This document shows, one piece after another, positions 46,674-54,143 of a stretch of DNA of 56,889 nucleotides. The notes below the pieces were generated by a model. It had not been told where the DNA came from and made no database searches. It saw only the letters and a list, made by a program, of their open reading frames with translations. Location of the stretch: contig CANRAG010000004.1 of the NCBI GenBank assembly GCA_947628515.1, positions 1 through 56,889 of the forward strand. The letters run 5' to 3'. A program made the position numbers and the translations under genes. Position 1 is the stretch's first letter, and the number at the start of each line of letters is the position of its first letter. The stretch comes from an uncultured Clostridia bacterium (lineage in GTDB: Bacteria > Bacillota > Clostridia > UBA1381).

Positions 46674-47654
46674 TCATTCCGAGGTTTTTTGTCTTGTCAT
46701 CAGTATATTAACCGCGTCCTTCGGACTCGTGCCTTTGTATAAAAGATTGTACGCCTGCTCGATAATAGGCGTCCTGACGTCGTATTTCCTGCTGAGATTA
46801 TACGCGGCTGTCGCTGTGTTTACGCCCTCCACAACCATATGTACCTTATTCAGCGTATCCTCCAGATTCATCCCTTTACCGAGCAGCTCGCCCGCCGTAT
46901 GATTTCTTGAAAGCCTGCTCGTTCCCGTTACGATAAGGTCGCCCAGTCCGGAAAGTCCCGCAAATGTCGACGCCTTCGCGCCCATCGCAACGCCCAAACG
47001 CGTAATCTCCGCGACGCCGCGCGTTATAAGCGCGGCCTTTGTGTTGTCGCCGTATCCCAGACCGTCAGAAATTCCGGCGCACAGCGCGATTACATTCTTT
47101 AGCGCTCCGCCCAGCTCAACGCCTATTATATCGTCCGATGTGTAGACGCGAAATACCGACGTCATGAATACATCCTGTAAAAACTCCGCCGTTTCCTTTG
47201 TTTCGGAAGCCACAACAACCGTTGTCGGCACGCCCCTGCCGACCTCCTCCGCATGCGAGGGTCCGCTCAGCACCGAAATGTCGGCCTCCGGTATTTCCTG
47301 CTTGTATACCTCGGAAAGCCTAAGCTCCCCTTCAAGCCCTTTTGATATATTAACTATTTTCTGACCGGGCTTAACAAACCGCGCCATCTGCTTAGCGGTT
47401 GTCCGCGTAGCAGGCGACGGCGCGGCGGTAATTATAACATCCGCGCCCTTTATACACTCGCCCATATCATGAGTGCATATAATATTATCCTCAAGCTTTA
47501 CGCCCGGAAGAAATTCCTTGTTTTCACGGTCCGTATTCAGTCTGTCCGTTTCCTCCTGAATCCATGACCAAAGATATACGTCATTGCCCTTTCCCGCAAG
47601 CAGCACGGCAACAGCCGTGCCCCAGCCTCCGGAGCCGATTACAGCTATTTTCAT
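46674..47654 (-). CDS. gpsA: Glycerol-3-phosphate dehydrogenase (NAD(P)+)
   Basis: Makes sn-glycerol 3-phosphate for phospholipids. Rossmann motif IAVIGSGGWGTAVAVLLA, VLSGPSHAEEVGRG, and the catalytic lysine in VELGGALKNVIALCAGISDGLGYGDN. 326 residues. Directly follows plsY by one base, so precursor supply and first acylation are encoded together. Confidence 0.96.
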   Translation of the reverse strand: MKIAVIGSGGWGTAVAVLLAGKGNDVYLWSWIQEETDRLNTDRENKEFLPGVKLEDNIICTHDMGECIKGADVIITAAPSPATRTTAKQMARFVKPGQKIVNISKGLEGELRLSEVYKQEIPEADISVLSGPSHAEEVGRGVPTTVVVASETKETAEFLQDVFMTSVFRVYTSDDIIGVELGGALKNVIALCAGISDGLGYGDNTKAALITRGVAEITRLGVAMGAKASTFAGLSGLGDLIVTGTSRLSRNHTAGELLGKGMNLEDTLNKVHMVVEGVNTATAAYNLSRKYDVRTPIIEQAYNLLYKGTSPKDAVNILMTRQKTSE

Positions 47655-47655
47655 A

Positions 47656-48285
47656 TCAATTTCCTTTCTTTGAGCCCAACCTGTTCTCCGTACCTTTAAA
47701 CAACCTGCCTATATTGGCATGGTGTCTTGCTATTAGCAGAACCGCGAGTATCATCACGCATACAAACCGAACCGCGTCAAACGACCTGTTTGCTATCATA
47801 ATTGTAATTTCAAGCGCCGCGAAAAGGACCGCCGCAAGAATGGAGCCGAGGGAAACGTATCGCGTCGCCGCCATTATCGCAAGGGCGAACACAAGCACCA
47901 CAATTCCCATCTTCCAGTCGAGCGCGAGCAGCACGCCAAGAGATGTGGCGACGCCCTTCCCGCCCTTGAACCCGAAAAACACAGGGAAATTGTGGCCGAG
48001 CACAACGCATACTCCCGCTATGTAGTCGGCGCCGTCGGGCATTCCGATTGATTTTGTCCATCTCGCCGCAAGCACGGCTATAACACCTTTCAGTATATCG
48101 ATTATAAGCGTGATTACGGCGTACTTTTTGCCCATGGTTCGCAGCATATTCGTCGCCCCCGCGTTGCCGGAGCCGCTTTTTCGTATATCGTCCCCCGACA
48201 CAATGCGGGAAATGAGTATTGATGAATTAATGCTGCCTATAAGATAGGCGGCAACCGCCATTGCGATAACTGAGACAATCCGCAT
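47656..48285 (-). CDS. plsY: Acyl-phosphate:glycerol-3-phosphate acyltransferase
   Basis: Membrane enzyme that acylates sn-glycerol 3-phosphate from acyl-phosphate. The three family motifs are visible: IGSINSSILISRI, SGNAGATNMLRTMG and FKGGKGVATSLGVLLALD. Five hydrophobic spans, 209 residues. Between der and gpsA; der-plsY-gpsA is a common Firmicute order. Confidence 0.95.
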   Translation of the reverse strand: MRIVSVIAMAVAAYLIGSINSSILISRIVSGDDIRKSGSGNAGATNMLRTMGKKYAVITLIIDILKGVIAVLAARWTKSIGMPDGADYIAGVCVVLGHNFPVFFGFKGGKGVATSLGVLLALDWKMGIVVLVFALAIMAATRYVSLGSILAAVLFAALEITIMIANRSFDAVRFVCVMILAVLLIARHHANIGRLFKGTENRLGSKKGN

Positions 48286-48299
48286 ATTAATATCCTCTC

Positions 48300-49625
48300 T
48301 TATTTATCTTTCTTATTTCTCTCTCTTATCAATATGACAATCGGCGTTCCGTCAAAACCGAAATTCTCTCTTATCTGGTTTTCAATAAAACGCTTATATG
48401 AGAAATGGAACAAATCCTTATCGTTTACAAACAATACAAATGTGGGCGGCGCGACGGAAACCTGTGTGCCGTAATATATTCGCAGACGCTTACCCTTGTC
48501 CGACGGCGGCTGCTGTTTGTTTGTCGCCTCGTTTATAACATCGTTTAGCATACCCGTTGTAATTCTTCGCTTATGCTGCTCGTTGACCTTCTTTATTTCG
48601 TCAAAGAGCCTGTCCACTCTCTGCCCCGTTTTCGCGCTTGTGAACAGAATAGAAGCATAGGGCATAAACGCGAAGGTTTCGCGTATTCTGTGTTTGAACT
48701 CGTTCATGGTCTTATCGTTCTTTACCACTATGTCCCACTTATTTATCACAAATATACACGCTCTGCCCTTTTCGTGCGCGTAGCCGGCAATCTTTGTATC
48801 CTGTTCGGCAATCCCCGCCGCGCCGTCTATCATGATAACGCATACATCGCTTCTGTCCACGGCAGCATACGCGCGTATCACACTGAACTTCTCAACCGCT
48901 TCGTTAACCTTGCTTCTGCGCCTTATTCCGGCGGTATCTATAAACAGGAACTTATCCCCGTCCCGCTCATAGCGCGTGTCAATGGCGTCGCGCGTCGTTC
49001 CGGCAATATCGGAAACTATAACGCGCTCCTCGCCTATAATTCTGTTTATCATTGAGGATTTGCCCGCGTTCGGTCTGCCTATAACGGCAACCTTAATGAC
49101 GTCCTCCTCCGGCTCCGTATCCGCGTCAGCCGGAAACAGGGAGGTTATCTCGTCGAGCAGGTCGCCTATGCCCAGTCCGTTTACGGACGATATAGCGACC
49201 GGATCGCCCAGACCGAGATTATAGAACTCGTAGAACTCAAACGGCGGATTTCCCACGTTATCGCATTTATTTACCGCGAGGACTATCTTCTTTTTTGCCC
49301 TCAGAAGCATTTGCGAAACCTCAACGTCGTTTGCCGTAACGCCGTCCTTAGCGTTTACCACAAGCACTACGACGTCCGCCATATCTATCGCAAGCTGCGC
49401 CTGTTCGCGCATCTTTGAAAGTATCTCATCCTTTGAAAGCGGTTCTATACCGCCGGTATCTATCAATGTAAAATGCTTGTCGAGCCACGACGCTTCCGAA
49501 TATATCCTGTCCCGCGTAACGCCCGGAGTATCCTCGACTATGCTTATTCTCTGACCGGATATTCTGTTAAATAAAGTCGACTTGCCCACGTTCGGCCTGC
49601 CGACAATAGCTACCAATGGTTTCAT
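48300..49625 (-). CDS. der: Ribosome-assembly GTPase Der (EngA)
   Basis: Two tandem GTPase domains (VAIVGRPNVGKSTLFNRI and VAVIGRPNAGKSSMINRI) and a C-terminal KH-like domain; acts in 50S maturation. Full length, about 441 residues. Start at ATG 49625, where the family begins; the AAAGGAG site is rather far upstream (about 15 bases). The longer open frame is cut off by the promoter at 49668-49696. Confidence 0.96.
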   Translation of the reverse strand: MKPLVAIVGRPNVGKSTLFNRISGQRISIVEDTPGVTRDRIYSEASWLDKHFTLIDTGGIEPLSKDEILSKMREQAQLAIDMADVVVLVVNAKDGVTANDVEVSQMLLRAKKKIVLAVNKCDNVGNPPFEFYEFYNLGLGDPVAISSVNGLGIGDLLDEITSLFPADADTEPEEDVIKVAVIGRPNAGKSSMINRIIGEERVIVSDIAGTTRDAIDTRYERDGDKFLFIDTAGIRRRSKVNEAVEKFSVIRAYAAVDRSDVCVIMIDGAAGIAEQDTKIAGYAHEKGRACIFVINKWDIVVKNDKTMNEFKHRIRETFAFMPYASILFTSAKTGQRVDRLFDEIKKVNEQHKRRITTGMLNDVINEATNKQQPPSDKGKRLRIYYGTQVSVAPPTFVLFVNDKDLFHFSYKRFIENQIRENFGFDGTPIVILIRERNKKDK

Positions 49626-49667
49626 ATATATACGTATTGTCTCCTTTTTATATATGTCATCTGTTTT

Positions 49668-49696
49668 ATTGTACCATATTAATTGTGAATAATCAA
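49668..49696 (-). promoter_or_regulatory. Sigma-A-type promoter for the der operon
   Basis: On -, TTGATT (49691-49696), 17 bp, TACAAT (49668-49673). Leads der-plsY-gpsA-DUF815-secreted protein. Confidence 0.65.
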
Positions 49697-49710
49697 TAGT
49701 TAAATTGTAA

Positions 49711-49785
49711 AAGAAAACAGGAAAAAGAAAACAGGAAACTACCAAAGTAAATTCCGCAATTGGAATAGGTGGAATTTACTTTGGT
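49711..49785. repeat. Perfect 15-bp inverted repeat preceded by a small tandem repeat
   Basis: ACCAAAGTAAATTCC at 49741-49755 is an exact reverse complement of GGAATTTACTTTGGT at 49771-49785, around a 15-base loop. Just before it AAGAAAACAGGAA occurs twice (from 49711 and 49725). No gene points into it on + and its strand of action is unclear. Confidence 0.7.
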
Positions 49786-49819
49786 AATTTTACGCAACTT
49801 AAAAATTTTTAAAATGTAC

Positions 49820-49848
49820 TTGACATGATCAGTTTTCAATGATATAAT
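49820..49848 (+). promoter_or_regulatory. Consensus sigma-A promoter of a small RNA
   Basis: TTGACA (49820-49825), exactly 17 bp, TATAAT (49843-49848): a perfect consensus match, the best in the window, with no protein-coding gene behind it. Confidence 0.85.
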
Positions 49849-49854
49849 TCAGGT

Positions 49855-49974
49855 AAGAAGTAGAGAGCGGTAACGAATATTCCGCAAAATAGGTTTACCT
49901 ATTATCTACCCAAAAAATCAGGTGAAAATAGTCTCCCCTAAAGTTTGCAATTCGACAGGGGCGGCTATTTTTTT
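49855..49974 (+). ncRNA. Predicted small antisense RNA (candidate type I antitoxin)
   Basis: About 120 nt from the consensus promoter to the terminator hairpin. It contains no ATG-led frame with a ribosome site. Its 3' half is complementary to the last codon, stop codon and 3' end of the small hydrophobic-peptide mRNA transcribed toward it. The 5' part folds a hairpin (GCGG...CCGC). Ends inferred from promoter and terminator, not measured. Confidence 0.6.
49925..49974. terminator. Bidirectional terminator shared by the two convergent small transcripts
   Basis: AAAATAGTCTCCCCT pairs with AGGGGCGGCTATTTT (one mismatch, one G-T pair) around a 17-base loop, followed on + by a T run. The stop codon of the peptide gene lies in the stem. 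Confidence 0.8.
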
Positions 49975-50027
49975 ATATACACGATTATCACTAATACTAA
50001 AATAAGTATCAAGGCTATATCCTGCAT
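49965..50027 (-). CDS. 20-residue hydrophobic peptide, candidate type I toxin
   Basis: ATG at 50025-50027 to TAG at 49965-49967. The peptide is MQDIA, then thirteen residues that are nearly all I, L or V, then YIKK: one short membrane-spanning stretch with a charged end, the layout of Fst- or holin-like type I toxins. AAAGGTGG lies 10 bases before the ATG. A good promoter (50125-50154) precedes it, leaving a structured leader of about 90 bases. A small RNA converges on its 3' end. Too short for routine gene finders. Homology to a named family cannot be judged here; the call rests on layout. Confidence 0.6.
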   Translation of the reverse strand: MQDIALILILVLVIIVYIKK

Positions 50028-50124
50028 AATACCGCCACCACCTTTGTTGTAGTGTCGGAATAGCCGCTACCGCTCATTCTTACCCGAAGCAAGAAGCTTT
50101 AACGATCTTTCGACCGCTGAAAAC

Positions 50125-50154
50125 ATTATAGCACACTAAACACAAACAAGTCAA
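50125..50154 (-). promoter_or_regulatory. Sigma-A-type promoter of the hydrophobic-peptide mRNA
   Basis: On -, TTGACT (50149-50154), 18 bp, TATAAT (50125-50130). The expected transcript runs about 190 nt to the shared terminator. Confidence 0.75.
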
Positions 50155-50185
50155 TAAGTTTTTACGGTAAAAACTCCCTTAGTTC

Positions 50186-50214
50186 AAAACACCGCGGCGA
50201 CGCCGCGGTGTTTT
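50186..50214. terminator. Terminator after secF
   Basis: AAAACACCGCGGC and GCCGCGGTGTTTT form a perfect 13-bp stem with a three-base loop, T4 on both sides, 11 bases beyond the secF stop. It insulates the small-RNA locus from secDF. Confidence 0.88.
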
Positions 50215-50224
50215 GTCAGTCAGA

Positions 50225-51163
50225 TTATTTATTTCCCTTTTTGGCCGAACGTCTTTCCGCCGCGGCCGCCGCCTTGGCCTCAGCCTCCGCTTCCTTCCAT
50301 GAAGCCCAGAATGTGCTGGCGATGAAGATTGAGGTGTACGCGCCGATTACGATACCGATAATAAGCGGCAAAGCAAACTCCTTGATTGTCGTTACACCGA
50401 GGATGTAAATCAAGACAATCGTTATAAGAGTTGTAATTGTCGAGTTTATAGTACGTCCGAGCGTTTCGGAAATACTCCGGTTTGTCATCTCCGAAATGCT
50501 CTCGGAGCGTCTGCGTGACTTTGAATTTTCACGTATACGGTCGAAGATAACTATCGTATTATTAATCGAGTAGCCCACTACCGTAAGCATCGCGGCGATG
50601 AATGTGGTGTTAATGGCGATATTTGAAATCGAATATACCGCGAGCATAACAATAACGTTAAGAGCAAGCGCAAGCACCGCCATAACGCCGCTTCTCCACT
50701 CAAATCTGATAATGATATAAGCGAGAATACAAAGGATTGCAAACAGTGTGTAGGTAAGCGCCTTTGTCTGTATCTCCTTACCGAAGCTCGGTGAAGCCGA
50801 CTGCACGTTTACCGACTCCTCGTCCACCGTATACTTCTCGCCCAGTGCCTTAAGCACCTCGTTCTTGTTCGATTCGCCGCCGTCCTCTGCGTCCGTTGCC
50901 GGAAGCTTTATTACAAGCGAGCCGTCAGTCGCCGACTTCTGAACGGTAGCGTCAAGGCCTGTTGCGTCCTTTATAATGTCCGCAATATCCTTATTCTCAA
51001 AATCCTCCTCGAGGCTCATCTGCATTCTTATGCCGCCCATGAACTCAACGTCGAAGTTAAATCCACCGTGCACAAAGTACATTATAACGCCCAACACGAT
51101 AATAGCAATCGGTAAAAGAAGGAACTTTACTTTATTTGCCGCATAGTTAAACGACTTATTCAT
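50225..51163 (-). CDS. secF: Protein translocase subunit SecF
   Basis: Membrane partner of SecD that uses the proton gradient to help export. NYAANKVKFLLLPIAI at the N-terminus, VEFMGGIRMQMS, and six hydrophobic spans with the MLTVVGYSINNTIVIFDRIRE and LGRTINSTITTLITIV motifs. Start at ATG 51163, which overlaps the secD stop by 8 bases and follows GGAGGT. 312 residues, with a Lys/Arg/Ala tail. Confidence 0.95.
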   Translation of the reverse strand: MNKSFNYAANKVKFLLLPIAIIVLGVIMYFVHGGFNFDVEFMGGIRMQMSLEEDFENKDIADIIKDATGLDATVQKSATDGSLVIKLPATDAEDGGESNKNEVLKALGEKYTVDEESVNVQSASPSFGKEIQTKALTYTLFAILCILAYIIIRFEWRSGVMAVLALALNVIVMLAVYSISNIAINTTFIAAMLTVVGYSINNTIVIFDRIRENSKSRRRSESISEMTNRSISETLGRTINSTITTLITIVLIYILGVTTIKEFALPLIIGIVIGAYTSIFIASTFWASWKEAEAEAKAAAAAERRSAKKGNK

Positions 51164-52643
51164 TCTCAGCACCTCCCGCCTTTTTCTTGCTGTTAAAGAA
51201 CAGATTTCTGTTCTTTACACCTATATTAACAAGGTTTCTGAGAAGGAATTTTGTAACAACAATGGCTGTGAACATGGATAGTATTACGCCTATACCAAGC
51301 GTTGTCGCAAAGCCCTTAACCGTGCCGATACCCGAAATATAAAGAACGATACAGGTAATAATTGTCGTTATGTTCGAATCGAAAATAGCCGACAATGCCT
51401 TTGAAAATCCCGCCTCTACCGAAGCTCTTATAGACTTGCCCAAAGCAAGCTCCTCTTTCATACGCTCAAATATGATACAGTCCGCGTCAACCGCCATACC
51501 GATTGAAAGAACGATACCCGCGATACCCGCAAGGCTGAGGTTTACGTGGAACAATCCCATTGCGAGACATATAAGACCTACATAGATAAGAAGTGAAAGA
51601 TCCGCTATAAGTCCCGGAAGTCTGTATCTCCATATCATAAACAGCATTACGAGAATAATTCCGATTACAGCCGCCTTCTGGCTTGTGGGCAGCGCGTCGT
51701 CGCCAAGCTCCGCGCCCAATGTCTGCTGTGAAATCTTTGTCATCTCAAACGGAAGATTTCCCGAATTGATCTGACTCGCGAGAGTTGACGCCTGCTCGGC
51801 TGTGAAGCTGCCTGTTATAACGCATGAATCACTGTCAATCTTCTCGTGAACCTGCGGTCTTGAAACCTCCGTCTCGTCCATTACAATGCTTATAACATTA
51901 TCGGGCGAGGACTTTGCCGCGGCTGCCGCTGTCGCGTCCGCGAATTTTTTAGAACCTTCCGAGGTGAACGTAACGCTTACATAATACTGCTGATTTGCGT
52001 TCTGGCTCGGCTGTCCGTACTGGCTCTTAGCCGAAGCTACATCCGTTCCTTCAAGAACCACATTACCTTCCGAATCTCTGAATGTGAGCTTCGCCACCTG
52101 TGAAAGGAGCGCCACGGCCTCGTCTGTCTGCGCCGTAGCCGCGTTTGTCGAAGCCTTCGGAGCCTCTGTAGCCGGCTCGCCGGTCGTGGACTCCGCAGCA
52201 GTCTCTGCCGCCTCCGTTGCTTCGGTCGCGGCCTCGCCTGTTGCGGACTCTGACGCCGCCTCCGTCGCCGCGGGTGCTTCTGTTACCTCCGCTTCAGACG
52301 CGGTTTTCTTGGTCGGAATTTCGATTGTTACCTTTCCGCCCTCACCGACTGAAATTCTTGCCTCCGTATAGCCCGCGTCAGTAAGACGTCTGTCGTAAAT
52401 TGCTCTTACTGTTTCCATTTCGTCGTCGGTCGGATTTGAACCCTCAGGCGCGGCAAAGGTGATTACCGAACCGCCTGCGAGGTCGATACCCTGCCTGATA
52501 CCGGTATTTTCATCAAACATACCGCCGTATTTCTCGTTTAGCGTGCCCGGCAGACCGAGTATCGCAACGAGGTCGAGGCATATCGCAGCGACAACAACGA
52601 AACAAAAAGCTATAATACTTTTTTTCCTCATTTGCGTTAACAT
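51156..52643 (-). CDS. secD: Protein translocase subunit SecD with an Ala/Thr/Glu-rich insert
   Basis: Standard SecD core: GIRQGIDLAGGSVITFAAPEG, DRRLTDAGYTEARI, and the six-span region with IIVMLFMIWRYRLPGLIADLSLLIY-type sequence, GMAVDADCIIFERMKEE, GFSKALSAIFDSNITTIIT. Between residues about 111 and 175, inside the extracytoplasmic domain, lies a low-complexity stretch of Ala, Thr and Glu with repeated TEA, ATEA and TGE units that SecD normally lacks. Ends in frame with secF. Two ATGs, at 52643 and 52631, are possible starts. Confidence 0.94.
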   Translation of the reverse strand: MLTQMRKKSIIAFCFVVVAAICLDLVAILGLPGTLNEKYGGMFDENTGIRQGIDLAGGSVITFAAPEGSNPTDDEMETVRAIYDRRLTDAGYTEARISVGEGGKVTIEIPTKKTASEAEVTEAPAATEAASESATGEAATEATEAAETAAESTTGEPATEAPKASTNAATAQTDEAVALLSQVAKLTFRDSEGNVVLEGTDVASAKSQYGQPSQNANQQYYVSVTFTSEGSKKFADATAAAAAKSSPDNVISIVMDETEVSRPQVHEKIDSDSCVITGSFTAEQASTLASQINSGNLPFEMTKISQQTLGAELGDDALPTSQKAAVIGIILVMLFMIWRYRLPGLIADLSLLIYVGLICLAMGLFHVNLSLAGIAGIVLSIGMAVDADCIIFERMKEELALGKSIRASVEAGFSKALSAIFDSNITTIITCIVLYISGIGTVKGFATTLGIGVILSMFTAIVVTKFLLRNLVNIGVKNRNLFFNSKKKAGGAENE

Positions 52644-52701
52644 TCCTTTCCTTTTTTTGTAGCGGATGTCAAATACCCGCCCATTTTTAACACATACAGC
52701 T

Positions 52702-52730
52702 ATTATACAACTAAACTTATGTTAAGTCAA
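52702..52730 (-). promoter_or_regulatory. Sigma-A-type promoter for secDF
   Basis: On -, TTGACT (52725-52730), 17 bp, TATAAT (52702-52707). Confidence 0.72.
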
Positions 52731-52775
52731 GCCTTTTTTCCTTAAAATTTCTTTGTCTGAATTCAATCGCCATAT

Positions 52776-54038
52776 TTATATTTCTTTGGTTATTACCGCG
52801 TAGGCCTGAGAAATGCTCATGTTATTCTCGCGCGCCGCTCTCTCTATATCCGCCGCCAACGGCCTTGTCTTTGTCACGCCGAAACCGGTGCTTTTTAAAA
52901 TACTTATCTCGCCTATCGACGTTGCCGCTCTGTCAAGCGTTACTTCCAATTCATATGCCGCAACCGCCATACGCCGCACCGACGTCGCCGAGGTGTTACG
53001 CAATATCTCGCTCGCCACATCATCTGCCGCGTCGTTGGGGCATATGCATTTAAGCATCAAACCGCCTCCGCCGCTCAAAAGCGAAACCGGTACCGTAAAC
53101 GCCTCCAATGCGCCGGCCTCGATAAGTCTTTCGCCGGTGAGTTTGAGCGTTTCCGCGCTGTCGTTATAAAGAGACGCCTCCAGCTCCGTTATCGAAGCGT
53201 TCGCGGCGGTTCTTACGACATTGCCCATAAACACTCTCGTGCAGTTCACGCCGGAGCGGAAGTTTTTGCCGCCAAAGCCCGCGCCCGAACGAATTACCAC
53301 CATTTCGGGCATATCGCTGAACTCGTCGGCAAACTCCTTAAGTATCGCTCCGCCCTCAAGAGAGCATATTTCGCCCTCCTCCGTTCCGGACGAATATGGA
53401 ATTTCGCCGAGAATATTCTGCAATGCGGGAATGGGAATGGGCATGCGGCCTCTGTATGTCATGGCATAGCCCGTACCCGTGGCAACGGGCGAAGCGATTA
53501 TCCTTTCCACCTCAAGCTCGTCAATAATAATACATATCGCGACAACGGACGCGATTATGTCCCGCGAACCCGTCCTTCGCAGTATAAGCTCATCGACCGG
53601 CTTCCTGTTCGCCTTCGACGCCGCCTCGGCAATTGTTTTGTATATATTTACCGCGCGTTTCCTGACCTTTCCGCTAAGCGGCAAATCCTCTATAATATCC
53701 GTTACGTTGTCCAAAGTTCTGCCGCCGTGCCGCGAACCCTCGCTCCTTGACGGCTGAACGTTTTTCGATCTTGAAAAAAAGCCCCCCGACTTTTCGCCAT
53801 CGTCATCGTCAAACTCGTCATCGTCATACATGGGCTCGTCGCTTGTGCGTATAAACTGCATCCTTGAACCCGTAATTCCGTTAAGAGCTTCGGCCTCGCG
53901 TTCAAGTCTTAGTCCTTTAAACCCCATCTCGTTAAATCTGCGCACAAACAGCTCCGGATTTTCCAGAGTGTCAACCAGCGCGCCCAGGAGCTTTATTCCC
54001 GTAATCCCCATTCTGCTGTCAATGTATAGTGCGTCCAT
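52776..54038 (-). CDS. LarC-fold protein lacking the family's signature motifs
   Basis: The overall sequence follows LarC (nickel-pincer cofactor protein, DUF111) along its whole 420 residues, for example GITGIKLLGALVDTLENPE, ASPVATGTGYAMTYRGRMPIPIPA, GGAILKEFADEFSDMPEM and ERLIEAGALEAFTVPV. Yet the motifs that LarC conserves are replaced: DCFSGISGDM reads DSRMGITGIK, HEVGAVDSI reads RRTGSRDII, HGxxPVPAPAT reads RGRMPIPIPAL, and TPTGAA reads SLEGGA. An acidic Asp-rich loop (residues about 70-85) interrupts the N-terminal part where LarC has a His-rich loop. No larB or larE is near. It has its own promoter. Most likely a diverged relative with another job; a degenerate copy is possible but the frame is intact. 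Confidence 0.7.
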   Translation of the reverse strand: MDALYIDSRMGITGIKLLGALVDTLENPELFVRRFNEMGFKGLRLEREAEALNGITGSRMQFIRTSDEPMYDDDEFDDDDGEKSGGFFSRSKNVQPSRSEGSRHGGRTLDNVTDIIEDLPLSGKVRKRAVNIYKTIAEAASKANRKPVDELILRRTGSRDIIASVVAICIIIDELEVERIIASPVATGTGYAMTYRGRMPIPIPALQNILGEIPYSSGTEEGEICSLEGGAILKEFADEFSDMPEMVVIRSGAGFGGKNFRSGVNCTRVFMGNVVRTAANASITELEASLYNDSAETLKLTGERLIEAGALEAFTVPVSLLSGGGGLMLKCICPNDAADDVASEILRNTSATSVRRMAVAAYELEVTLDRAATSIGEISILKSTGFGVTKTRPLAADIERAARENNMSISQAYAVITKEI

Positions 54039-54073
54039 TTATAAATATCTCCTTTTTTAAACTCGTAAGGTTT

Positions 54074-54102
54074 ATTCTATCATATTTTGTCGCCCGCGTC
54101 AA
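54074..54102 (-). promoter_or_regulatory. Sigma-A-type promoter for the LarC-like gene
   Basis: On -, TTGACG (54097-54102), 17 bp, TAGAAT (54074-54079). Confidence 0.65.
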
Positions 54103-54143
54103 TACAATTCGGAAAATTCCGTATTAATTTGTAAATTTTTACA

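Larger units (their letters stand above)
49852..50084. repeat. Inverted pair of imperfect 30-34 bp repeats at the 5' ends of two convergent transcripts
   Basis: GGTAAGAA, then GAGCGGTA, CG and TATTCCG occur in that order in 49852-49885 on + and again on - at 50084-50054. The two copies differ by a 4-base gap and three substitutions. Each can fold a small hairpin, on + GCGG with CCGC. Because the copies point toward each other, both predicted RNAs start with almost the same sequence. Confidence 0.75.

Noticed and set aside
49921..50005. Possible GTG-led small protein on + inside the antisense RNA
   Set aside because: It would read through the terminator, has a weak ribosome site, and the sequence has no hydrophobic or other recognisable pattern.
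49852..50084. Transposon or MITE with terminal inverted repeats
   Set aside because: The arms lie directly at two good promoter start regions, no target duplication flanks them, and a terminator and coding frame inside explain the layout better. It remains a minor alternative.
52110..52320. Tandem DNA repeat or CRISPR within secD
   Set aside because: The repeat is at amino-acid level with degenerate codons, and it is in frame with an intact translocase gene.
52776..54038. LarC made by programmed frameshift, as in lactobacilli
   Set aside because: Here one uninterrupted frame covers both LarC regions, so no frameshift is needed.
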